Assembly (NCBI GenBank): GCA_021849745.1
Contig: JAJZSN010000029.1
Coordinates: 1-33,043 of the forward strand
Reading direction: 5' to 3'
Length of the DNA stretch: 33,043 bases
Origin: Bacillota bacterium
GTDB taxonomy: Bacteria; Bacillota; GCA-003054495; Carboxydocellales; JAJZSN01
Part shown: in pieces, positions 26,942-33,043 of the stretch
How the letters are laid out: every line of letters starts with the position of its first letter
Numbering within the stretch: position 1 is the stretch's first letter
The notes under the pieces: generated by a model
Told to the model about the DNA's origin: nothing
What the model saw: the letters and a program-made list of their open reading frames with translations, nothing else
Databases searched by the model: none
Translations under genes and position numbers: made by a program

Positions 26942-28081
26942 ATGATGAAGATGAAAAAACTCTTTGGTCTGGCAGCCATGCTGGTTGTAATGGCTCTGGT
27001 TGTAGCAGGATGTGGCGGTGGACAAACCCCTGCCAGTACTGACAAAAAAGAAGATGCTCCAAAAGAAGGAACCGGTGAAAAACTGAAAGTTGCCTATATC
27101 TATGTTGGACCCGTTGGTGACGCCGGTTGGACCTATGCCCATGATCAGGGCCGCCAATATCTCGAAAAAGAACTGCCTAATATAGAAACTTCCTTCGTTG
27201 AATCCGTTCCTGAAACCCCAGCCGATGCTGAGCGGGTTCTCACCGACCTGGTTAACAAAGGTAACAAGGTAATCTTTGCCACCAGCTTTGGCTACATGGA
27301 TTCCGTTCTCAAGGTAGCTAAGAAATACCCCGATGTAATTTTCCTACATTGTTCCGGATATAAGACCGATAAGAACGTGGGTACATATTTCGGCCGGATG
27401 TACCAGCCTAGATTCCTTTCCGGTATGGCTGCCGGTAAGCAGACCAAGTCCAACACCATCGGCTTTGTTGCCGCCATGCCTATCCCTGAAGTGGTATGGG
27501 GTATCAACTCCTTTACTTTGGGTGTTAAGAGCGTTAACCCCACTGCCAAAGTAAAAGTAGTTTGGACCAACACCTGGTATGATCCTGCCAAAGAAAAAGA
27601 TGCCGCTAAGAGCTTACTTGATGCCGGGGCCGATGTTATCGCCATGCATCAAGATACCCCTGGACCCATGCAAGCTGCAGAAGAAAAAGGCGCTTTCAGC
27701 GTAGGATACAATACCGACATGCGTCAATTCGCTCCCAAAGCCGTATTGACCGGCCCTGTTTGGAATTGGGGTCCCTATTATGTCAACACCGTAAAAGCTG
27801 TTATAGATGGTACCTGGAAGTCTGAACAGTACTTCGGTTCCATGGCTGACGGTATTATCGACCTGGCTCCCTATGGCGATATGGTTTCTGAAGATGTAAG
27901 AAAGCTGGTAGACGAGAAGAAGCAAGCCATCTTAGATGGTAAATTTGAAGTGTTCGCCGGTCCTATTAAGGATCAGAGCGGCGCTGTTAAAGTTCCTGAA
28001 GGCAAGACCATGACTGATGAAGAAGTTCTGAATATGATGTGGTTCGTTGAAGGTGTAGACGGATCCATTCCTAAGAAGTAG
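26942..28081 (+). CDS. nupN: BMP-family purine/nucleoside-binding lipoprotein
   Basis: This 379-residue lipoprotein of the Bmp/Med/PnrA-TmpC family is the substrate-binding component of the adjacent importer. The signal peptide KKLFGLAAMLVVMALVV ends in lipobox VAGC with Cys24 as the lipidated residue, then a Gly/Asp/Lys linker. The mature part begins KVAYIYVGPVGDAGWTYAHD, the conserved family start. The start is ATG 26942 (AGGAGGAGG at 26922-26930); an out-of-frame ATG at 26934 opens a three-codon frame whose TGA overlaps this start. The guanine riboswitch upstream indicates purine bases or nucleosides as ligand. A hairpin follows the gene, favouring higher expression than the membrane components. 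Confidence 0.88.
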   Translation: MMKMKKLFGLAAMLVVMALVVAGCGGGQTPASTDKKEDAPKEGTGEKLKVAYIYVGPVGDAGWTYAHDQGRQYLEKELPNIETSFVESVPETPADAERVLTDLVNKGNKVIFATSFGYMDSVLKVAKKYPDVIFLHCSGYKTDKNVGTYFGRMYQPRFLSGMAAGKQTKSNTIGFVAAMPIPEVVWGINSFTLGVKSVNPTAKVKVVWTNTWYDPAKEKDAAKSLLDAGADVIAMHQDTPGPMQAAEEKGAFSVGYNTDMRQFAPKAVLTGPVWNWGPYYVNTVKAVIDGTWKSEQYFGSMADGIIDLAPYGDMVSEDVRKLVDEKKQAILDGKFEVFAGPIKDQSGAVKVPEGKTMTDEEVLNMMWFVEGVDGSIPKK

Positions 28082-28100
28082 TAAGACGGTTTTAATGAAG

Positions 28101-28132
28101 GTAAAAGGCTCCGAACTGCCGGAGCCTTTTAC
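28101..28132 (+). other. Intercistronic hairpin after the lipoprotein gene
   Basis: GTAAAAGGCTCCG (28101-28113) and CGGAGCCTTTTAC (28120-28132) form a perfect 13-bp stem. The T-run is delayed (GATTTTTC). It probably gives partial termination or protects the 3' end of the binding-protein mRNA. Confidence 0.75.
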
Positions 28133-28154
28133 CTGATTTTTCGGAGGAGGATTT

Positions 28155-29684
28155 ATGGGGATTAATGATATTTTAGTTGAAATGAAGGGCATTACCAAGG
28201 CATTTCCCGGAGTATTGGCCAATGATCAGGTCAATTTAACGGTCAGAGCCGGAGAAATCCATGCCCTCTTAGGTGAAAACGGAGCCGGTAAAAGCACCTT
28301 AATGAGTATCCTCACCGGATTATATCGTTATGACCAAGGTGAACTTGCCGTCCACGGTAAAAAGGTCAACTTCAATTCCCCAAGAGATGCCATTGCCGAA
28401 GGCATCGGCATGGTACATCAGCATTTTAAGCTGGTATCAACCTTCACCGTTACAGAAAACGTGGCCATGGGTTCAGATTCATGGGGCGCAATTCTGAAAC
28501 TGGACCAAATAGAGAAAAAACTGGCCGCCTTCTCCATGGAGTATGGCCTTCAGATAGATCCAAAAGCAAAAGTATGGCAATTATCTATAGGAGAGCAGCA
28601 AAGGGTAGAAATAGTTAAGCTCCTTTTTAGGGGAGCGGATATTCTCATTCTGGACGAGCCCACCGCTGTTCTAACCCCCCAGGAAGCTAATGACCTCTAC
28701 ATTGTCCTGCGCAAAATGGCGGATGAAGGCAAGGGAGTTATTGTCATAACCCATAAAATGCAGGAAGTTATTGAACATGCCGATATGGTTACTGTAATGC
28801 GGGGCGGCAAATCCGTGGCCACAGTACCTAAGGATTATACAGATGAAACGGAACTGGCCCGACTGATGGTAGGTAGAGAGTTGGATTTAGTCCATAAGAT
28901 AGAAACGGGCGCTCCCGGCGAGGTGATTTTGCAACTTCAAGAGATCACCGCCGTCAGCGATAGGGGGCATAAGGCTCTGAAAGACGTCAACCTAATAGTA
29001 AGGGCTGGGGAAATTATGGGTATCGCCGGGGTGGCAGGTAATGGGCAACGGGAGTTAGCCGAGGTCATCACCGGTTTGCGCCCCATTTCAGCAGGTCAAA
29101 TCACCATCAATAAAGTTGATATGACTAACCGTCAACCCCTGGATATCATTAAAGCCGGGGTAGCTCATATTCCTGAAGACCGCCATAACACAGGTCTTGT
29201 TCCCAACCTTGACGCTTATGAAAACATACTTCTTAAGCACTATCTGGACAAGGATTTCCGGAAAGGACCCTTTATCCTCTGGTCAGCTTTAAGTCAATAT
29301 ACCCAAACCTTAATTAACAAATTCGATATCAAGCTATCAGTGCCGGAAGCACCGGTAAAAGCAATGTCCGGAGGTAACCTGCAAAAGCTGCTCTTAGCAA
29401 GGGAAATATCCATGGAACCTAATTTAATCATAGCCGTCTACCCGGTCAGAGGTCTGGACATCGGGGCCATTCAGGCGGTACGGGGATTATTGATGGAAGC
29501 GCGGCGAGAGGGTAAAGGGGTACTGCTTATCTCAGAAGAATTAGATGAACTGTTCTTATTGGCTGATCGTTTGGCCGTTCTCCATGAGGGAGAGTTAATG
29601 GGAGTCTTAGAGGTTGAGAAGACCGATATCGAAGAGGTAGGATTGATGATGGCCGGGAAGAAGGGGGTAAAAGGGTGCGCCTAA
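28155..29684 (+). CDS. nupO: Nucleoside/purine ABC importer ATPase (two ABC domains)
   Basis: This 509-residue double ATPase of the RbsA/MglA architecture energises uptake. Domain 1 has Walker A GENGAGKST, signature LSIGEQQRVEI and Walker B ILILDEPTAVLTP. Domain 2 has the degenerate P-loop GVAGNGQRE normal for this family, signature SGGNLQKLLLARE, and YPVRGLDIGA in place of the commoner QPTRGLD. GGAGGAGG precedes ATG 28155. Its end overlaps the start of the next permease gene by 10 bp. It belongs to the BMP-lipoprotein importers (Bacillus NupNOPQ, formerly YufNOPQ). Confidence 0.9.
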   Translation: MGINDILVEMKGITKAFPGVLANDQVNLTVRAGEIHALLGENGAGKSTLMSILTGLYRYDQGELAVHGKKVNFNSPRDAIAEGIGMVHQHFKLVSTFTVTENVAMGSDSWGAILKLDQIEKKLAAFSMEYGLQIDPKAKVWQLSIGEQQRVEIVKLLFRGADILILDEPTAVLTPQEANDLYIVLRKMADEGKGVIVITHKMQEVIEHADMVTVMRGGKSVATVPKDYTDETELARLMVGRELDLVHKIETGAPGEVILQLQEITAVSDRGHKALKDVNLIVRAGEIMGIAGVAGNGQRELAEVITGLRPISAGQITINKVDMTNRQPLDIIKAGVAHIPEDRHNTGLVPNLDAYENILLKHYLDKDFRKGPFILWSALSQYTQTLINKFDIKLSVPEAPVKAMSGGNLQKLLLAREISMEPNLIIAVYPVRGLDIGAIQAVRGLLMEARREGKGVLLISEELDELFLLADRLAVLHEGELMGVLEVEKTDIEEVGLMMAGKKGVKGCA

Positions 29685-30739
29685 TAACTTTGGAAAAACG
29701 GATGTCGCCAATACCCATGGCCGGTATGGTCATTCCCGTTATTTCGATTGCCTTGGCTTTGTTGGCAGGGGGAGTTTTCCTGGCCTTGTCCGGAAAAAAT
29801 CCCCTGGAAATATATTTTACTTTGTTCCAGAGCGCTTTCGGCAGCAGCTACGGCTTTTCCGAAACGGTGGTTAAGGCCATCCCCTTGGCCCTGTGTGCCC
29901 TAGGAGTTTCTCTGGCCTTCCGGGTTCAGCTATGGAACATCGGAGCCGAAGGGCAATTCTACATGGGCGCCATGGCTGCCACCTGGGTGGCCCTGACCTA
30001 TCCAGAAGGGTCCAGGTGGGTGGTTTTGCCCGCCATGTTCCTGGCAGCGGCCATGGCCGGAGGGCTTTGGGGCCTTTTACCCGCCATTCCCCGAGCCTTC
30101 TGGAAGGTAAATGAGACCATCACCACCCTGATGCTAAATTATATAGCTATCTTTTGGGTTGATTTTCTGATTTATGGGCCTTGGAAAGACCCTAATGGAT
30201 ATAACTTTCCCCTTACTGCCCCCTTTGAACTGGGGGCGACCCTGCCCAGCTTCGGAACAAGCAGGGTTCATTATGGCTTAATCCTGGCGCTGATAGCCGC
30301 ACTCTTGGTCTATATCATCCTTAAATACACGGTCTGGGGTTACCAACTGAAAGTAGTCGGAGAAAGCCAAAGAGCTGCCAAATATGCCGGCATGAGTATC
30401 GTTAAAACCATCTTGTTGGTTATGTTAATAAGCGGCGCTTTGGCGGGGATTGCCGGAATGACCGAGGTAGCAGGTATTACCCAGCGGCTTCAGCAGGGGC
30501 TGTCCCCCGGCTACGGTTATTCGGCCATTATCATTGCTTGGTTAGCCAGGCTCAATCCCTGGGCAATCCTTTTGGTTTCCTTCCTTTTTGGTGGACTGCT
30601 CTCTGGGGGCTTTTCCTTACAGTCCATGGGTCTGCCCGCAGCCAGTGTCTATATGCTTCAGGGCTTGATACTCTTTTTCATTCTAGGCGGCGAGATATTT
30701 AACAGCTACCGGCTGAAGTGGATAGGAGGGAGGAGCTAA
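29675..30739 (+). CDS. nupP: Nucleoside/purine ABC importer permease 1
   Basis: This 354-residue permease of the BPD_transp_2 (branched-chain/ribose) family has about nine or ten hydrophobic segments. The family motif LAFRVQLWNIGAEGQFYMGA is near residue 80-100, and the cytoplasmic coupling region is LKVVGESQRAAKYAGMS. It starts at GTG 29675 within the ATPase gene and ends in TAATG, where its stop overlaps the start of the second permease. It should pair with that product to form the membrane channel. Confidence 0.88.
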   Translation: MRLITLEKRMSPIPMAGMVIPVISIALALLAGGVFLALSGKNPLEIYFTLFQSAFGSSYGFSETVVKAIPLALCALGVSLAFRVQLWNIGAEGQFYMGAMAATWVALTYPEGSRWVVLPAMFLAAAMAGGLWGLLPAIPRAFWKVNETITTLMLNYIAIFWVDFLIYGPWKDPNGYNFPLTAPFELGATLPSFGTSRVHYGLILALIAALLVYIILKYTVWGYQLKVVGESQRAAKYAGMSIVKTILLVMLISGALAGIAGMTEVAGITQRLQQGLSPGYGYSAIIIAWLARLNPWAILLVSFLFGGLLSGGFSLQSMGLPAASVYMLQGLILFFILGGEIFNSYRLKWIGGRS

Positions 30740-31671
30740 TGGATCAAGGCATTATCATAGCCATCTTGGCAACTGCGGTTACGGCAGGAACCCCAATCTT
30801 ATATGCGGCTTTGGGTGAAATCATCACCGAGCGCTCCGGCACCCTTAATCTGGGGGTAGAAGGCATGATGCTGGTAGGAGCTGTGAGCGGTTTCATGGCG
30901 GCCTACGTTTCCGGTAATCCCTGGCTGGGTTTCGGAGCGGCCATGGCGGCCGGGGGCGCCGTATCCCTGATTCATGCTTTTCTAACCATCACCCTGCGGG
31001 CCAATCAGGTGGTTTGCGGTCTGGCTCTAACCATCTTCGGAACTGGTTTCAGCAGTTACATCGGTAAACCTTTTGTGGGAATTCCCCTAAAGGAAACGTT
31101 TAAGCCGGTGGAAATACCTTTCCTAAGTGATATTCCTGTCATCGGCCCCATTTTCTTCAACCATGATCCCCTTGTGTATATAAGTTATTTATTGATTATT
31201 CTCCTGGCCTTTCTCATCTACCGAACCCGTTGGGGCCTCAACCTGAGGGCCGTGGGGGAAAACCCCGCAGCCGCAGATTCTGCGGGCATTAGCGTGTCTA
31301 TAACCCGGTATCAAAGCGTCTTCATCGGCGGTATGCTGGCCGGTGCAGGGGGAGCTTATCTTTCCCTGGCCTATGCTCCCAGTTGGTTGGAAAACATGAC
31401 CGCCGGCCGGGGCTGGATTGCCGTGGCTCTGGTTATCTTCGCCATGTGGGACCCCTACAAAGCATTATTAGGCTCATATATCTTTGGCGGAGTTGAGGCC
31501 TTGGGCTTTCGTCTGCAAACCATGAATGTAACCATATCGCCCTTTTTCCTGAAAATGCTTCCCTATATATTAACCATCGTAGTATTAATAATTGTTACCA
31601 GAGAGACCAAGACTCGTAAGGTAGGGGCCCCGGCAGCTCTTGGACAGCCTTATCACCGGGAAGATCGTTAA
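30739..31671 (+). CDS. nupQ: Nucleoside/purine ABC importer permease 2
   Basis: This 310-residue permease, the second half of the channel, has about eight hydrophobic segments. It contains SGTLNLGVEGMMLVGAV and the coupling region LRAVGENPAAADSAGIS, typical of YufQ/NupQ. The start is ATG 30739, sharing one base with the stop of permease 1 and preceded by AGGAGGGAGGAG; an in-frame GTG at 30718 lies before that site and is rejected. Confidence 0.88.
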   Translation: MDQGIIIAILATAVTAGTPILYAALGEIITERSGTLNLGVEGMMLVGAVSGFMAAYVSGNPWLGFGAAMAAGGAVSLIHAFLTITLRANQVVCGLALTIFGTGFSSYIGKPFVGIPLKETFKPVEIPFLSDIPVIGPIFFNHDPLVYISYLLIILLAFLIYRTRWGLNLRAVGENPAAADSAGISVSITRYQSVFIGGMLAGAGGAYLSLAYAPSWLENMTAGRGWIAVALVIFAMWDPYKALLGSYIFGGVEALGFRLQTMNVTISPFFLKMLPYILTIVVLIIVTRETKTRKVGAPAALGQPYHREDR

Positions 31672-31698
31672 CATGCAGCTAGGAAGGAATGAAACCCA

Positions 31699-32271
31699 TT
31701 GGAGCTTCTGAAACAACGTATTGCCGATGATGGAATCGTACTAGGAGACACTATCCTGAAAGTTGATTCATTCCTGAATCATCAACTGGATCCTGAACTC
31801 ATTCAAAAGATGGGTCAGGAATTCGCCCGGCGCTTTGCTGGAGAAGGGGTAACAAAGATTTTAACAGTAGAAGCTTCCGGTATCGCCGTTGCTATCATGG
31901 CTGGCCTGGCTTTAGGAGTTCCGGTGGTATTTGCCAAGAAGAAGAAACCCTCCACACTGGTGGAGGAGGTTCTTACCGCTGAGATATTCTCTTTTACCAA
32001 GCAGGAAACTGTGAATATCTGTGTATCCAAACGGTTACTCTCACCTGATGACAGGGTGCTGGTTATTGATGACTTCTTGGCCATGGGAGCCGCGGCTAAA
32101 GGTATGGTGTCTGTGGTGAAGCAATCCGGTGCGGCCCTTGTGGCTATTGGAATTGTAATTGAAAAAGCCTTCCAAAAGGGCGGCCAGGAATTGAGAGAGA
32201 AGGGGATAAGGGTGGAGTCTTTAGTTAGGATTGCGGCTTTTGAGAATGGTAAAGTTGTTTATGTAGAGTAG
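31699..32271 (+). CDS. xpt: Xanthine phosphoribosyltransferase
   Basis: This 190-residue protein is a type I phosphoribosyltransferase that makes XMP from xanthine and PRPP in purine salvage. The PRPP loop is [16 protein letters not shown]. The N-terminus (ELLKQRI, then [20 protein letters not shown]) and VESLVRI near the C-terminus closely follow Bacillus subtilis Xpt. It starts at TTG 31699 with AGGAAGGA ten bases upstream. It lies 27 bases after the permease gene, so it is probably the last gene of the riboswitch-controlled operon: uptake followed by salvage. Confidence 0.92.
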   Translation: MELLKQRIADDGIVLGDTILKVDSFLNHQLDPELIQKMGQEFARRFAGEGVTKILTVEASGIAVAIMAGLALGVPVVFAKKKKPSTLVEEVLTAEIFSFTKQETVNICVSKRLLSPDDRVLVIDDFLAMGAAAKGMVSVVKQSGAALVAIGIVIEKAFQKGGQELREKGIRVESLVRIAAFENGKVVYVE

Positions 32272-32286
32272 AATATTGTTTAATTT

Positions 32287-32341
32287 CCAAGGGATAAATA
32301 TTACCGAAAACCCTATTACGGTAATATAACATCAACTCTTG
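32287..32341. repeat. Nested inverted repeat after xpt
   Basis: CCAAG (32287-32291) pairs with CTTGG (32337-32341), and inside ATATTACCG (32298-32306) pairs with CGGTAATAT (32319-32327). No T-run follows. It may be an operator or an RNA structure. Apart from this, the terminator below and AT-rich sequence, 32272-32575 shows nothing I recognise. Confidence 0.45.
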
Positions 32342-32412
32342 GGAGTGAGACTAATAGGTCTAGAGATATTATAAGTTGAATCGGATTATATCATGCCTAT
32401 CTTCATCGGTCA

Positions 32413-32468
32413 GAGGTGGTGAAGCCTTAATTAAAAGGCTTCACCACCTCTTCGAAATTTTTCGACAT
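32413..32468 (+). terminator. Terminator of the purine operon
   Basis: GAGGTGGTGAAGCCTT (32413-32428) and AAGGCTTCACCACCTC (32435-32450) form a perfect 16-bp stem with loop AATTAA. T-rich sequence (TTCGAAATTTTTC) follows after a few bases. Confidence 0.85.
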
Positions 32469-32575
32469 TTTTTTTAAAAATTCAGGAGGAATTTCAGAAA
32501 ATTCATAGAATTATACTATTCATGAAAATTAGTTCATTGCACTGAACAAAATTTCACTGCATCGGAGTTGATAGC

Positions 32576-33043
32576 ATGGACATTACGCAAATGGTCCGGG
32601 TGGCCAGAATGTATTATGAGTTTGGGTATAAGCAGGAAGAAATCGCCGCCAAAGAAGGGGTTTCTCGTGCCAGTATCAGCCGTATCCTAGACAAGGCTTA
32701 TAAAGAGGGCATAGTCCAAATAAAAGTAGTTTACCCCCTTCAGCCAGTGCGGGACTTAGAAGAAAGCCTAATAAAACAGTTTAACCTAAAAAAAGCCTTT
32801 GTAGTACCGGTATTTATTGACCACCCTGAAGCCGTACGTAATGATCTTGGCATGGCAGTGGCCGATTTCTTAAACGAAATCGTCTCCGATAGAGAGATCC
32901 TTGGAGTTTCTTGGGGAACCACTTTGCCCTTTGTTACCCAACATCTCAAAAAGTGTTCCAAACAACAAATTAATATAGTTCAACTAAATGGAGGTGTAGC
33001 AAAAAGCTATCTGGCAACCCAATCAGGGGCCATAGTAGAAGAT
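32576..33043 (+). CDS. SorC/DeoR-type transcriptional regulator (partial, cut by window edge)
   Basis: The first 156 residues are open to the end of the window. The N-terminus is a helix-turn-helix of the SorC family: MVRVARMYYEFGYKQEEIA, then KEGVSRASISRIL, and a basic helix ending GIVQIKV. The start of the sugar-phosphate-binding domain follows (LGVSWGTTLPFVTQHL; INIVQLNGGV). Members bind phosphorylated sugars and control carbohydrate or nucleoside catabolism, for example Bacillus DeoR. Downstream of a nucleoside importer and xpt, a deoxyribose- or ribose-phosphate sensor is a reasonable guess. The start is ATG 32576, with GGAG about 10 bases upstream. Confidence 0.85.
   Translation, partial: MDITQMVRVARMYYEFGYKQEEIAAKEGVSRASISRILDKAYKEGIVQIKVVYPLQPVRDLEESLIKQFNLKKAFVVPVFIDHPEAVRNDLGMAVADFLNEIVSDREILGVSWGTTLPFVTQHLKKCSKQQINIVQLNGGVAKSYLATQSGAIVED

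Noticed and set aside
28981..29060. Missing Walker A lysine in the second domain of the importer ATPase as a defect
   Set aside because: A degenerate second P-loop (GVAGNGQRE) is normal in RbsA/MglA-type double ATPases.

Overview
The window looks like a chromosomal segment of a strictly anaerobic, low-to-moderate GC Gram-positive bacterium. A Clostridia/Peptococcaceae-type Firmicute is my best guess. The evidence is AGGAGG-type ribosome binding sites, TTG and GTG starts, ABC-F proteins of the Bacillus YfmM/YkpA/YfmR types, a guanine riboswitch ahead of a NupNOPQ-like transporter, and a Bacillus-type xpt. The glycyl radical enzyme implies anaerobic life. The species cannot be read from the sequence.

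Layout. 1-4.4 kb: a NodB-type deacetylase, an APH-fold kinase and, convergent to them, a two-domain GT2+GT4 glycosyltransferase with a very basic N-terminus; a bidirectional terminator overlaps the last two coding ends. 4.6-11.3 kb: three different ABC-F ATPases and a DEAD-box RNA helicase, a translation/ribosome block. 11.3-26.5 kb: the centrepiece, a co-directional catabolic locus for anaerobic toluene-type degradation. It holds benzylsuccinate synthase (bssC-bssA-bssB), a MoxR-type ATPase (bssE), a VWA protein, an unrecognised 177-residue protein, and the complete bbsABCDEFGH set, which converts benzylsuccinate to benzoyl-CoA and succinyl-CoA. 26.5-33 kb: a guanine-riboswitch-controlled purine/nucleoside ABC transporter (nupNOPQ-like), xanthine phosphoribosyltransferase, and the start of a SorC/DeoR-type regulator cut by the window edge.

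How the catabolic genes work together. BssABC adds the methyl group of toluene (or a close analogue) to fumarate. BbsEF loads CoA from succinyl-CoA, BbsG oxidises, BbsH hydrates, BbsCD oxidises the alcohol, and BbsAB cleaves 2-benzoylsuccinyl-CoA thiolytically. The activating radical SAM enzyme BssD is not in the window.

Most notable observation. The bss and bbs transcription units carry near-identical sigma-54 type -24/-12 elements (GG-N10-GC). Each is preceded by two copies of an 18-bp dyad, TGATGA-N6-TCATCR. The proximal dyad starts exactly 91 bp before the promoter GG in both, and the distal one 177 or 179 bp before it. This looks like a shared enhancer-type regulon for a sigma-54 activator not encoded here. 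Other points of interest are BbsC retaining SDR motifs that Thauera BbsC has lost, hairpins at the bss and bbs gene junctions, and an attenuator-like leader before bbsA.
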